Origin: Epiperipatus broadwayi | Taxonomy: Eukaryota; Onychophora; Udeonychophora; Euonychophora; Peripatidae | Reading direction: 5' to 3' | DNA: 64,000 bases | Assembly: GCA_028023455.1 (NCBI GenBank) | Contig: JAQFVV010012670.1 | Location: forward strand, 494,001-558,000 | Part shown: positions 1-13,009 of the stretch, one piece after another | How the letters are laid out: every line of letters begins with the position of its first letter | How positions within the stretch are numbered: the stretch's first letter is position 1 | Made by a program: the position numbers and the translations under genes | Notes under the pieces: generated by a model | What the model saw: the letters and a program-made list of their open reading frames with translations, nothing else | Databases searched by the model: none | What the model was told of the DNA's origin: nothing

Positions 1-1940
1 TGCTATGGATAAACAAAATGTTCTAATTATTAAACATTATAATTAGTAATATGTTGCTAAATATGAGAATTGTTTATACTTGAAAAGATCTCATTTATAA
101 TAATGACAGATTATTCTAATATTGGATTTGAATTAATTTATTTATGTACTGCTTACTTTATAAAAAGATGTCAGCATCTGTTTGTTTTCACTAACACTAT
201 TTGTGATATCAAACATTTTACTATATAAAGGATAATAAAATCATAATTGGAGTTTACCAAAAATTTGATAATATATTTTATTTTGGATAACTATCTACAA
301 TAAATTTTACATTGACTAGATTAATGAATCATCAGATTATTTGAAGCTCGTGGGACAAACATTTGAACTACTGTGTTTCTCTGGAGTATGTATATACAAG
401 GACTTTATTCCGGTTGTATATAAATATGCATTTTATTTATTTATTCATTTATATTGTATTTTATTGGTATCATTGATTATTGTATTATATGTTGGTAAAT
501 TATCCATTGATATATAAAAATAGATGAAAGTTAAATCTTAATTATTTTCTAAATTTTAATATTTTAAATTTTAACTTAAAATACAGTATATTTATTTGTC
601 AACGGTATATTATTTTCTATATACCTGTTGTGAGTATTAAAAACATTTTGATGATTATATTATAACAATTATCTATTGATATTATATTTTGTAAATAAGA
701 TAAATGAACAAACATACTTATTATCATACTGTATGAATATTAATAATTATTAATAGCTTTCTTTTATTTTTGCCATGTATTTGTCCAACAACATTTTTGT
801 TTTACATAAATTCTTTTATATTATATCAATAAACAAATCTTTGTTTTATAAGTACCTATTTTCTTTAATGACAATTCAGATAAAGGATATACTTCACAAT
901 ATTTAGTTAGAATGTATATAGCAAAACACTTCATTATATTTATTTCTTTTTATTATTAATAATAACTATTGATTCAGTTAAATAAATAAACTTGATTTAA
1001 TGATCATTCTAATTAGTCATGCACACCTATTTGTTAATGTCATTTTAAATATCTAATGGTTACATATTAATTTATACCTTACACTTTTTACAATAAATAA
1101 TTATAAAATAATTAAGAAATTAGAAATTGGTTTTGGTAAGTGTGTATATTGTTATATATTATTTTCTTTTATATATATTCAATATATCTGATTATTATTT
1201 AATCTTGGTGCAATTAATATAATAAATTAATATTCAATAATTTCAATAAGAATACATTTTATATTATAATAGATATAGGTGGTACTCACAATTAAATTTG
1301 ATTAAACATATTAAAACATGCAAATTTAAGTTTCTTATACTAATTGATTTTAATTAAATAATTTTAATAATATATTTAATTTAATTAAATAACAGCAAAA
1401 TATTAAATAAGATTTCACTACTTTCTGCATATGATAGTTTGATAAATGAATTTAAAGGTAAATCCATCCCTTAGTTCATCTATATTATATTTAATTAGAA
1501 ATAAGTAATTCTATTCAAAGAACATGATAGTTAACTTGGATAAAATTTATATTTGAGTTAATCTAATAATTTATAGAACAAAATATTTTAGTATATTCAA
1601 ATAAATAAGATTGTTATAATTAGATGTATAATTTTAAGTTATTATTTATGGATATTTATTATGATAATATGTTACATATTGTAATTATTACAATTTGGTG
1701 TTTTAATATTTGGGTTTTGTTGATTAAAGTATAGTCTATTACAAGTTGTTAGCCATATCTGTGAGGCTATTAAATAAATAAAAGCTTCTAATCATAATCA
1801 TCATTTTATATTATTACAATTTGATGTGCAAGCTTCTCAGTTTATACCATTATGATTTCACTTCCAAATCTATAGAACATAATGAAGTCTCTTACCATCA
1901 CTACCAATTTTATACCATTATAATTTATAATAATCAAAAA
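1..1940. other. AT-rich spacer, nothing recognised
   Basis: Long runs of A/T with short homopolymers and no open frame of note. No tRNA-like boxes, inverted repeats or transposon protein remnants were recognised on either strand. Confidence 0.6.
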
Positions 1941-1942
1941 AG

Positions 1943-2270
1943 CAAGTCATATATAACATGACATTACTTTTATAAGCTTTGTATTTACAAAAATGCAATA
2001 CAGAGAGTGTACCAATAGTTCAAACAAGCTCGTAATTAATAAGTGCAATATGAGAAAATATTTAAAATCTCTATCCAGAAAACTCTCATCTCCAGATCTA
2101 GTGTCCAAATATTCTAGCTCTACACTGACGTGAGCCATAAGCTTGAAACCAGTTGGTCTGGAGATGAGAGTGTTCTGGATAGAGATTTTAAATATTTTCT
2201 CATACCACACTTATTAATTAAGAACTTTGTTTGAGCTATTGGTACGCTCTCTGTATTGCATTTTTATACC
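1943..2270 (+). mobile_element. Foldback element, hammerhead family A (copy A1)
   Basis: A long inverted repeat. The left arm (about 1989-2098) is nearly the reverse complement of the right arm (about 2158-2265); both ends carry the run AAAAATGCAATACAGAGAG or its complement. The unpaired centre (about 2100-2157) holds a hammerhead-like core. The outer left flank (AAGTCATATATAACATGAC, then a TAAGCTTTGTATTTAC block) resembles the outer arms of the copies at 11.8 and 47.5 kb, so this is one dispersed family. There is no coding capacity. It is a non-autonomous element; retrotransposition versus DNA transposition is not settled because no clear target duplication was seen. Confidence 0.75.
2116..2166 (+). 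ncRNA. Hammerhead ribozyme-like motif A1
   Basis: Core box CTGACGT at 2125-2131 (canonical CTGANGA; last A is T), stem II GAGC/GCTT around loop CATAA, box GAAA at 2145-2148, stem III ACCA/TGGT around GT, and cleavage triplet GTC at 2156-2158. Stem I pairs the bases before the CTGA box (CTCTACA) with TGGAGA after the triplet, with one mismatch. The single core change (A9 to T) would be expected to weaken cleavage, so this copy is probably inactive. The match was found by reading, not by a covariance search. Confidence 0.65.
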
Positions 2271-5200
2271 ATTACAATTTATATAAATAAATAATATTTA
2301 TAAAACATAAAAACAAAATGATAAATTGTATTTTTTCTATACAATTTGTTTAATCTTGCATTGATTAACGACAATATCTTAATTTGTACACATCAAAATA
2401 AAACATTTCGTTTAATTAACAATAAAAATTTTATATTAAAATATATCTATTTATATCTGCTTTGAAGTATTGTTTAACATAACTACAATAATATTATTAA
2501 TGCATTACCAAAAATCGCTTTGCAAAAGTAAAGAGGAGAGGTTAGAGTTCAAATATCATAAGTAATGCTTTATACTCAACAAAAAGAGTACACAATAAAA
2601 ATATTGGTAAGATATATACATATTTATGTTGCTATATTAGAATTCAAGAAAGAAAAAAAATTACACTGAAAGTAGATTTTAATAGAAAATGCAAAAATAA
2701 AAAATGGTAAAAAAAATTTACACCCACCCCCCACAATAAATCTCACCAACTAAATTAAACAATTGGTTATGCTTTATATATACAGGGCCAATAAGAAGAG
2801 GTGGGACAGGAGAAGCAACTGCCCCCGGCCTTGCAATCTAATCTTCAACCATCCAAATAACAGATATAAGATAATAGAATATCATAATGTGGCTCAGAAG
2901 TAAATATTTGAATTGAGTGGCTTTATTACTCAGGAATTCATAAAAAAAAATGAAACAACAGAAGTACCAGAGCTAGAACTGATCCAAAGTCTATTACTCT
3001 ACCACTTTGCTAAAGTTGCAGAGCAGATCAATGAATGAACCAATATAATGACTATTAAAAACAAACTGAACTGAAAAAACTTTATTTAAACTTTATGCAT
3101 AGATTTTTTTGAGCAGTGATGCAGAAATAATAAGATCTATGCAAAATTTTCATATTTAAAAAAATGATCATTATTTATAAGTTAAATATATAGAATTAGT
3201 AACTATATAAACAAATTATACAAAAATCTATTTTAGATTATTCACACAATAAATTTGTAATTCTATACAGACCATAAATTAAATCTTCAATCTGCTTTTT
3301 AAATTTAAATGTAACATATGTGATTGCTGCAAGAACATCTTTAATTTATTAAAATTTTAAGCAGTTAACATTGGTTTAATTACCATTTATATAAGAATTT
3401 AGATAACAAATAAAAAGTGAAATCATGTTTCCATTTGTACCTAGATAGACTTTAACCTCTTAGTTGAATTTCCCAAAAGCGATGTGTGATCGACAATATA
3501 TGACTTAATGGCAGAAATCCATTTGAACACTTGATGGTTAAAATTTTAAATAAAAAAACAATGTGTATGATTTATTAATTTCTAACTAAAATATCTAGAC
3601 ATCAAAAGCTATTAGAAATATATATAAAAAAAAAAAGACTGAAAACCAATTGTAAACAATAAGAGAATATATTCTTATTGTGTAGTGCACTTATACAACA
3701 TTGACTTCTATTTACATTATTAAAAAAAATAAGTTTATATATAATTTGTTTATTTTTATATTACTTATTTTTTGTAACATTATTAAATATTTTTTTCTAA
3801 ATAAGTCCATGATATTTAGATTTTATTTGTTTACAAAAACTTTTTAGCAGAAAATTAGTCAACTGAAAATTTATTGTCAAACAGAAAATAGAAACACTTC
3901 CTAATAAATTTTATTATTATTTATTGTTCTATTTTTGTTTATAAGTTGAATTTTAATATCTAAAGAGTTTTCCTTATTTGAAGTTATGCTTTATTAAAAT
4001 ATATATGAAGTGCACCAATTTTTTGAAACCTTTTGATTCCAAGACTAAAAAAAAAAATTTTTAATTTGCAAAGGTTTTTTTTTTTTTTAGACTAATTTCA
4101 TTTAAAGAATTTATATTTTTAATGAAATCTATGAAAAATAGAAAGAAAGATAAAAACAGAAAATAAGTTTTGTAGTCATTAAAATGAATACAATTTTTAA
4201 AAAAAGCTGATATGAAAGGCAAAATAGATTCTGAGTTTGTTTAACAAAGCATTATTTAAAAGGTTAATATTATTAGATGACATTAGGAATTTATTGGCTG
4301 GCTAATTTAAATGTAGGTTATTATGTAATTTGCTTATATTATGTGCCATTTTGATGTTGATACATTTGGATGTTTGTATAAGTTAAGTAAGGCAGTTTGT
4401 ATACAAGATAATTAAAATGATTACATATTAAATTTATACTATAAATGTAAATATTGACCTAGAACATCTGTTTATTTAAATTTCACCTTTATAATTATGT
4501 TTGTCTAATCTACAGTCTTTGTAAGAACTAAGACAGCAAATAACAAATAGATTCTTTTCTCCTTTTTTCCATTTGTATTTCAATGGTGAAAATTTATTGG
4601 ATGGATAATTTAAATGTAGGTTATGTAATTTATATATATGTTTTCTCCTTGAGGATAGGTTGGAATAACTAATCAGCAGAGAACTATAATCAAATGATAA
4701 TATTTGATTACTATCAGTAATATAAATTGCTATACTTGCCATTCTCTTATTATATATGTAAGTTTGTTCTGTATAAACTATAATACCCCTTTATGACTAC
4801 AAGGAATATACTTATATGCAAGCAGCCAAGCACACATATGAGAATATTTAACATATTATATATTCACAATACAAAATATTGTATTATATCTGTATGTGTT
4901 TATATATATATTTCATATTCAACTTACACATTTTTTTATTATTACAATTATTAAAAAAAAACAAATGTATATATTAATAGAAATGGTCTATATCATTATT
5001 AAAAGCTTTTTTATAATCTTAAATATTAATAGTATTTCTCCAAATTATTTATACATAAAGAAGCAATTATAAAGATTAGCTGTTATTATCAAATCTTTTG
5101 ATTTGACAGAATACTTGGACTGTTAAAAATTTATGTGTTGTCTCAGTAGTTTGGGTAGGCTTGACCCCTCACAGCTGACCCTCAGCGGCTGTATTGCAGC

Positions 5201-7045
5201 ATCCCAAACTTGCATTTCATCTGCATTCATCAACATATTATTATATCTTTTTCAAAGAGAAATGTAAAATGCTGTCCAATACCTTAGTAAAGACCCCTTA
5301 CTGCTTACCTCAAACTACAAATCATTAACATTTATAAATAATATATTTTACATTCCAAAGGCTAGACAGAAAGTAATTTCAATATCTTGACCAACTTATT
5401 ACATTTTTTTTAACAATCTGCTATTGTGACAATGTCAACACTACTTAAATAAGATTTTTCATTTAAACGTTTACAAAAATATTTATTTATATATGTTCAT
5501 ATGAATGCCAAGATTTCACATAATTCAAAAGAATTCACAATATTACACAACATTAAGTCTGTTTTAAAAAAACAACAACATAAGTTTATACATAATTAAT
5601 TATTGGTTATATTTGATTGTGTGTGCATATATAGATACATGCACACATATAAACACAGACTAACCTAAATTAGCAAAGAGTGAAATTTTCTGTTTTCCTA
5701 ATTTTTATTTCATTCTTTTTATAATTTTTTGTTTTGCTTTGACATAGTACTCTAATGCCTGATCAAACTATTTTTTATCTGTTCTAAAGCAATTTCATAT
5801 ATATATATCAACTCAAATATGTTTTAATAAATTCTTCATAATTATAAATAAAATAAATTCTACAATGAAATTCTAGGAAGAATGAGAGGATATATAAAAT
5901 TTAAATACTAAAACAAATGACAGAAAAGAATGAATCTATACAATTGACCAAAATGAGAGACTTTTTTAAAACCTCATTTGGAATAAATCCAGATAGCTCT
6001 AGTCCTTAACTCTACCACTATCTTTACCCATGCAAAAATGAATTGTACAGTCAGTTGCTTTGGATCATATATAATGTGAATACAAGAATTTTATTCAATT
6101 GGTCTAAATGTGATAAAATTATGCAGGTTAAATGTATGCATGAATATTCATACATATATGTTCATAGAAGTACCAGTTCTGGCTATTTTGTTTTTGATTC
6201 TTTTGCATGTCATTCAATTTTATCTCAGATATGTTTAAAATAGACTTCAAAACTTCTTGAATGCCAAAGGTATATTCAAATTTATTTTCAAATTTTCATA
6301 TTATTATTTTAATATTCTTCAAGTTTTATCAGATCTAGTATACGTTTTTAATCACAATAATAAAAATCTTTCAAACAAGGATTTTTATAATACTCTAAGT
6401 ATTATAAAAGAACGTTTTTTAGCAAAATCAAAATTTATATCATGAAATGGTTATGTTCTTATACTTTGTTTTTTGATTATAATAATGCTTTATTTTTTAA
6501 ATATATATATTTATATATTTTTCATATGTTCATGTATAATTAATTTTTAGACTTCTAGTGCAAACTCAAGTAAATAAATTAGCTTTTTTTATTTATGCTT
6601 ATATATTTAATATCATCCTTATAAAAGTAAATATAGAAAGCTTTGCTGATTATTTTTAAAAAATACTTCATTTCAAGATATAAAGGATAAAAAAAGTTAT
6701 AGGAATAATAGCTTACTCTATTCACTTTATTTTAGAATCATTTATTCTAAGTTTGAATATTAATTAAATGGACAGTAATGGTATGTCTGATGGCATCCTC
6801 AGCTTACTTTCTGGTTATTGGTCTTTTTAATGAAGAACACTGGGGCTTGCAACCACACCATGTAGCCAGCTACTTCTTTTTTTTAACACTATCCAAGGTA
6901 ATAATCCTACAGTCAAAAAATATCTTAAGGTTTTGAACCTAAGCTAAGTTGCTTCTATAGTTATGTAGCTTTAATACTAAGCTAGTCCCATTTTAGTCAT
7001 CTCAATTTTATGCCAACATTGACCTTTTAGTGAAGATTTAGATCA
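2271..7045. other. AT-rich spacer with weak repeats
   Basis: Mostly featureless. A degenerate tRNA-like stretch lies at about 2962-3020 on the minus strand (box-A-like AGCAAAGTGGTAGAG, box-B-like AGTTCTAGCTCTGG). A ~45-bp phrase (TTTATTGGCTGGCTAATT, then AATGTAGGTTAT) near 4289 recurs with a few changes near 4594. A less AT-rich imperfect hairpin occupies about 5150-5216 (AGTTTGGG against CCCAAACT). At about 6840-6880 the minus strand shows another weak box-B-like GGTTGCAAGCCCC. None can be assigned to a family. Confidence 0.4.
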
Positions 7046-8870
7046 GTGGTTCTTAAACTTTTTTGATTCGCGATCCCCTTTCATATTAAAAATATCCAAC
7101 AACCCTCACCATTGATATGCAAAAACATATTAGAACAATATTATATGAAGTTTATATTTTATTATATAAATGTAATAAACCATCTTTGAAAAAATAACTA
7201 CAAGAACTAAAACTTTAATAAAAGTGACTTTAGTACTTAAACACTGCAAAAAAAATTTTGAAAAAGGAAAAAATAAACAATAATAATATTATTAACAATA
7301 CATTAAAATTAAATTTAGTGGGGTAGGAAAGCTTGCCTATTTAGGCATAATAAATGTAATCTTGGTCCAATTTTTGGCAATGCAGGTCTCATAGTGTTTT
7401 CAATATTGGTAAGATAATTTGCGCTGTTTAGTTTTTTTATATTTACCATTACATTAAATATTCAAACTCATTTGCATATGTGTAACAATAAATCATGACA
7501 GTATTCATTCACAAAGCTATGAGTATGAGATTCGAACATTAAATCTCAAAAGCACTAAGCAGACCGATTACACATTATTTTAAGTATAATTATAGCTTCA
7601 CTAACGCATGTGAAAAAAGTCGCATATTTATAATTTGCCATTACTGAAAACACAGTTTTACACAAATAAATACTAGCAAATGGCACAAGAATTGCTATTG
7701 CAAATTCAGACAATAACGGATATTCTGCCTTTATCGTGAGTCAAAAAGAATTTATTGATTGTTTAATAAACTCGTTTTTAAGTCTCAAATCAGAACAGAG
7801 TTCAGCAAATTCTTCTTGGGCATTTATATGCAAATGTTTTACTTGCTCCGTTTCTTTTAGAAATGGATTTTGAACCCAAGTGAACTGTTCTATATTTAAA
7901 TAAATCTGATGAATAATATGTATCAAATTTTTCATGTAAACATGACAAGAGATCAATTATGCTTTTATTAATTAAATTATTATCCAAATTATTTTCACTA
8001 ATAAGATCATTTGTACTTGAAAACATTTTGAATGAGCCAATCTCCACACTTGTATGATTATCTTTTTCCTAAATGCATTCATTTTATCATACAAAATTAA
8101 AATGTTTGTATTCTTATCTTGAAGAAGCATGTTTAGTTCATTAATTTCTCAAATATATCAGACAAATAACACAATTTACAAACCTAAATTTCATTGTGAA
8201 AGAAATTTTTTTACTGATAAAAATATAATAATTTTACCTTTCATCTATACTAGTCATTTTAAAGCTCGTACCTTTGATAACCACTTAACTTCTATATGCA
8301 ATAAAAGTTATTATTTATTTGACCCCATATCCTTGCATAAAATTGAAATAATCTACAATTCAATGCATGTCATTTTATAAAATTGATAATCTTTATTATA
8401 TCTTGTAACATTAGACTGAGATCTGTAGGTGCGTTTTTAGCTACTAATGCTTCATGATGGATCATACAATGGGTAAAAATCATTTGCTCATTCTTCATAG
8501 ATTTAACTTTTGCTAAACATCCTACAAGCTGGCCCTTCATCGCTGCGGCACCATCACTACATACACCAATTCAGTTATTCCAATTCAATTCTTCTTCCTT
8601 GAAAAAATCATTTACTTTTTAAAAAATATCTTTGCCTGTTGTACAACAGTTCATTGTTGACAAAATAGTAAATCTTTGTGCATATTACCATCATAATAGC
8701 ACCTAACATACACTAAGATTGAGGCAAATTTGTAATGTCTGTTCATAATGCCTTGGAATCTATAGTCACTTCTACTTACAGTTACCCATGATTCTCAGGT
8801 AAACACTTCATACAAATCAATAAAGTTTCTATCTTTAAACTTAGAAAACATTTTATTATGCAAAATACTC
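7046..8870 (-). pseudogene. hAT transposase relic (ZBED5/FAM200/SCAND3-like)
   Basis: A minus-strand remnant of a hAT-superfamily transposase, broken by stops and frameshifts. In translated order: KDLLFC (about 8670), VCSDGAAAMKG at about 8535-8565 (the conserved acidic CSDGA motif), THCMIHHEAL at about 8446-8474, LKNEFIKQSINSF near 7741, and AIAILVPFAS then YLCKTVFSVMANYK at about 7640-7710, the C-terminal dimerisation block. The plus-strand end at 7046 starts CAGTGGTTCTTAAACTTTTT, a typical hAT terminal repeat. The opposite terminus was not found. Known hAT enzymes cut and paste DNA with 8-bp target duplications; this copy is dead. Confidence 0.85.
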
Positions 8871-9470
8871 TACCATATCAAATTGGGGAAGGGGTGGGTG
8901 TGAATAAACTATGTATTTTGAGTGTAATCCAAAGTAACATTAATAAATATGATTAAGTTCAGTACTCAGAGATGAAAAAATGGCTGCTACCATATCATAA
9001 AATGTATTAAATTTGTTTATTTACTTTTTTTAAACGGTACAGCATATAGTGTTATTGTGCATATCATGATTTCACTGTATTTGAAAGAAATTATGTATAC
9101 ACATTAAGAAAAAGAAGCAAAAAATTTAGATGTTGAAATATAGTTTATATATTATGGATAAGTGAATGAAAATTGAACTTAAAAAAATAGGGAAGCCTTT
9201 TAATGAAAATTACTATTTGGACAACAAAAATTATAGTTAGTATAAATTGAATATTAAATAAAATAGAAAAAAAAATAGTGAAAATTTAATGCATGTAAAA
9301 ACATGATAATGTTTGAGTAGAAATAGTTAATCTGTTATTTTATTTAAAATATAAAAAAATATACAAATACACACAAAGAACTTGCAAAAGTTCAGGCGCC
9401 ATAAGCAATTTATTATAATTTTACTTATGTAATAAATGATTTATTTATCTAGCACTGTGTTTTTAATATA
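8871..9470. other. AT-rich spacer
   Basis: Probably includes the lost 5' part of the hAT element, but no terminal repeat is visible. A short ACAACAAAAATTATAGTTAG phrase at about 9221 resembles the arm of the inverted repeat at 53.9 kb. Confidence 0.4.
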
Positions 9471-9603
9471 TATAACAATCATTAGAGAATCAGCCCTCTA
9501 CACACACACTGTATAAATTTAAACACATAGGGAATATTCCTTAAGTGTTTAAGTCTATACAGTGCATGTGCAGAAGAGTGATTCACTACTAACGATTGTT
9601 ATA
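9471..9603. repeat. Small foldback (MITE-like) element
   Basis: An imperfect inverted repeat of about 55 bp per arm. The left arm starts TATAACAATCATTAGAGA and the right arm ends AACGATTGTTATA; ACACTGTATA pairs with TATACAGTG, and TTTAAACAC with GTGTTTAAG. The loop is about 20 bp. No coding capacity, no hammerhead boxes and no recognised target duplication. Confidence 0.65.
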
Positions 9604-9835
9604 ATTTTATTTATATTTTTTTTTTGTTCTAGACTGATATGGTAAAATTAATAATGAAAAAAAGAATTGATAATGTTCTGTGCAAAGGCATAAAAATATG
9701 GTCTCTTACAGTGATCTATTCTATAGATCTAATTAGTAAATTATTGTGATCATTTTTTTTAAGAGACAGGTATTCATGATTAGCATGGTAATGCTAGATC
9801 AAAAAGTTCAAACTTATATTAAAATATCGATATGG

Positions 9836-10320
9836 GTCTACACCAGGGATGGGCAAATAGTGGCTCAAGGGCCACACACGGCCCGCCAACACAATAAAAA
9901 AAATCCGCCTTGAACTGAGATTTCCTTCCAGTGCATGACCAAAGATTCGTCTAGTATTTTCCACTAAGATGGCCACGTCAATACACATGTGCAGTGTAAA
10001 TACGATGTCCAGTGCTTTTCCAGTTGATTTGGTTAATTTCAATTTTGTCTTTGCATTAGCAAATATATATATTTCCAACTTTAGTGAAACCATGAACCCT
10101 CTGAAAAAATGTAAAATCGGTGATGAATATCGTGTGTTTAAAGAATGGACAAACAAATACTTCTTTGGTAATACAGGGAATAAAGCAGTGTGTTTATTGT
10201 GTCATGAAAAAAGGTGTGGCCCTCCACCAACCTTAGTTTCCACAAAGTGGCCCCCGATGCAGCCCTCCACCAACCTCTGTGGCCCCCAAGCCAAAACAAT
10301 TGCCCACCCCTGGTCTACAC
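9836..10320 (+). mobile_element. Short hAT element carrying a BED-like 5' fragment, copy 1
   Basis: The element body is 9844-10312 (469 bp), flanked by a perfect 8-bp duplication GTCTACAC at 9836-9843 and 10313-10320, the hAT signature. Ends are CAGGGATGGGCAAA and the complement of CAGGGGTGGGCAATTG. Inside, the frame from about 10092 reads MNPLKKCKIG, then YRVFKEWTNKYFFG and AVCLLCHEK, which resembles the N-terminus of hAT transposases related to GTF2IRD2/ZBED proteins; the CxxC is the start of a BED zinc finger, after which the protein is cut off. It is an internally deleted, non-autonomous derivative that would need a full-length hAT enzyme. Confidence 0.9.
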
Positions 10321-11790
10321 ACATCTGAAAATTGAACCCACTTATAAATCCTTGAAAGATGCCACAAAAAATGTTTCAGTGAACTCTACTAGATTCAGTC
10401 TTTCATTTTAATTGTTTATTTCAATCGACACTGGGCAATAGATGATCTGAAATGGTTATAACATCATAATTTGTTATTCTCAAGGAAAATCTTGCTTTAT
10501 TCATGCTACAGTCAAAAATCTTGCATTCGTTAAACATTATTTTCTAAAAATGGTAGACAATTCCAAAATTTAAATATATCATATATATATGTTTAAAGAT
10601 TCTCTCAGATATGTACACATACACACAAAAATATAGATTTCATTAATAAACATTTATTTATCAATTACAAAGATTTCAATTTACTTCTATACATATATGT
10701 AATATTTAAATAATACATGTAATTAAAGTATTTATTCTATTTCAATTAGAGTATTATATTATAGTTTAGCAAGAAACGGTAGACCATCCAATATTTTTTA
10801 ACAGTGATAAAGTTTCTATTTTATCAGTATTTTTGAAAATGTTTTTATTTAAAAAAGAAATTTCACACCAACGAAGAATGAGACGATTTAACAGAATGGT
10901 TGTCAACATCTTGATTCATATTCTGAGAACATTGCAAGATTTGATACACTGCTATTGATCAACTAAACTAGTGGTCAGCACAAGTCATTTTAAGTATTCC
11001 ATCTGGCTATGCTATAACAATCAAAAAGTCAAACTTTGCTCACAGAATCCAGAAAAGATTGGATACAACCACTAAAATGAAGATCAGATAATCCTAATTA
11101 TATATTAATGTATCTACTTTATCCATTCATTCATTTGTATATTAGTGTGTGCGTCTATTTTCAGTAAAGAAAAATAAACTTAGCAAAGATCTAACCAACA
11201 AAATTAAAATCACAAATTAAATAAAATTATTTTCAATAAAAACTTTTTTTTTATTAATATAATGTTCTCTTTTTTAATATTACAATCTAATAATTCCTTC
11301 TGGTTAAACTTTCAAGTGCTAATAAGACACAGTTTGATTCCCAATTGATATCTAAATAATTAATAATATTATATGGCTGATGCTTGAGATAAATTAAACA
11401 CAACAGCCCCATTCAAATTGATTAAACATTTTGTTTTATATATAATGCTACTCAACTATGGTGTGACATATAACACTCTATTGCCTAAATTTTTCATAAT
11501 AAAGTAGTTTTATTAATTTTAAAAAATTAATATGCACCATAACCAAGATGCTGTCAGTATATTTATAAATATTGTAGAAAATGCTATTATAACATAAGAA
11601 ATGACTAATTTGATTTCTCTTTCATAAAAGACTGTGAATGGATTATAGAAGAATACATTGAAGACTTGTTGCAAATTTATAAATTATTAGGGTTCATAAA
11701 CAATATATGGACATTTATCTTTTTCAAGTGTCTTTGGTCATATGTTTAAGGAATGCTTGATGGAATATATTTAAAATATATATGACAAAA
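10321..11790. other. AT-rich spacer
   Basis: No gene or repeat family recognised. The stretch around 10970-10990 (CTAGTGGTCAGCACAA) resembles the degraded SINE at 51.83 kb but is too short to call. Confidence 0.5.
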
Positions 11791-11794
11791 AAAT

Positions 11795-12035
11795 CAAGTC
11801 AGATGTCACATGATTTAACTTAATAAGCTTGTATTTACATACAAATGTTATATATAGAGCTCGCAAATTAAAGCTCTTAACAAGCTTTGAGAATATCCTC
11901 AACCCCAGACCAGTTTCTTAATCTAATGCTTGAATATCCTGGCACCTCACTGACAATGTCAGAAGCAGAAACCGGTCTGGGGTTGAGGATATTCTCAAAG
12001 TTTGTTAAGAGTTTATTTTGCGAGCTTTATATATA
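11795..12035 (+). mobile_element. Foldback element, hammerhead family A (copy A2)
   Basis: Starts CAAGTCAGATGTCACATGA, identical to an end of the palindrome at 47.5 kb. The left arm (to about 11917) and right arm (11968-12035) are inverted copies; GAATATCCTCAACCCC at 11891 pairs with GGGGTTGAGGATATTC at 11979-11994. The loop plus right arm contain a hammerhead core. A pogo/Tigger-like element is inserted at a TA at the right edge (12034-12035), and the expected far right arm is not recognisable beyond it. Confidence 0.8.
11932..11994 (+). ncRNA. Hammerhead ribozyme-like motif A2
   Basis: Stem I is unusually clear: CCTCA (11945-11949) pairs with TGGGG (11978-11982), then a small internal loop, then GAATATCCT (11932-11940) pairs with AGGATATTC (11986-11994). 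The core is CTGACAA (11950-11956; canonical CTGANGA, so G8 is A). Stem II is TGT/GCA with loop CAGAA. The GAAA box is 11968-11971, stem III the self-complementary ACCGGT, and the cleavage triplet GTC 11975-11977. The G8 substitution is expected to abolish activity. The left arm (11891-11917) can pair with the GAAA box, stem III and triplet, a fold exclusive with the ribozyme. Confidence 0.75.
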
Positions 12036-13009
12036 CACCTGGGTTTCATTTACGCGGATTTATTTAACGCGATTTTGAAGTTACGCGATCCACGTTTCTC
12101 CAGAAGTCGAACTTCGATAATGCGCTATTATTTTAAATAAGAAATTTTGCGCACTTATGTCATATTGAAAGTAATAGCACATTATTGGAATTCGACTTTC
12201 ATCTTAATAATTTCAATATTTTCAGTGCTTTATAATAGTAAGATTTTATGCAATAATGAAATTAAAATCATGATTTCCACATTTTATGTATACACACATT
12301 AAATTTTGCAAGATTATAATGTAAATTTGTTCAAACATTGTGCGTGTTAATTTTGCATTTTAAATCACATTCTGTTTTGCTTTTTAAAAAAGAACGTAAT
12401 CAATTATTAATCATTTAGTGTCAGCAAGTTTATTTTTAAAAGGTGAGTAATAGCAGTGGGCACAATTAAAATTGAAAATTAAAAAATTAAAGATAAAAAT
12501 AAGAATTTAATTTTTAGTTGTTAGATTAATTACTAATTATGTTGTCACCAGAAAACCATTAACACAACATGAGAGTGACGTTGGCGCTAGTTGTATTTTC
12601 TCTTGTGAAGAATCTGATTTTTTTACCAGTTTGCAAACGAACCTGTTTATCGGCAAATAACGATATTAATTAAAATGTGTATAAAAATGTAAATTACTGT
12701 AAATTATGCATAAAAATATATTGTTGTGAATAAAATTAAATATTATAGTTTAAAAAAGTTTGTCTTGTATCAATTTTTTTCAAATTTGAAATTTTTTATT
12801 AGTCATATTTTATTTCCTTATTTTTTTTTTTTTTTGAATGAATTTTAAAGTAATTTTACATGGGTGCTTTGCTTTTACGCAATTTTTGAAAAATCACAGT
12901 CCGTATCCCCCCCCTTTTTTCGAGATAAGTTACGTCTATTTTTGCGCGATTTCGTTTGCACGTGTTTTCTGAGGAACCTATCTATCGCGTAAAATGAGAC
13001 CCAGGTGTA
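12034..13009 (+). mobile_element. pogo/Tigger-like DNA transposon relic, copy 1
   Basis: Element 12036-13007 (972 bp) flanked by TA on both sides. Terminal inverted repeats read CACCTGGGTTTCATTTACGC at the left and the complement of CACCTGGGTCTCATTTTACG at the right. TA target sites and ACGCGAT-rich ends fit the Tc1/mariner-pogo (Tigger) group. About 12541-12660 keeps a short coding remnant: RKPLTQHESDVGAS then CEESDF, shared with copy 2. No DDE catalytic core is left, so it is non-autonomous. Family assignment below 'TA-duplicating TIR element' is an inference. Confidence 0.75.

Noticed and set aside
165-185. Short hairpin AGATG-CATCT near the left end
   Set aside because: Too short, and no U-tract or gene context to make it a terminator or regulatory site.
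10092-10220. BED zinc-finger start considered as a host GTF2IRD2/ZBED gene exon
   Set aside because: It is wholly inside a 469-bp element with hAT ends and target duplication, and is repeated at 27.5 kb.
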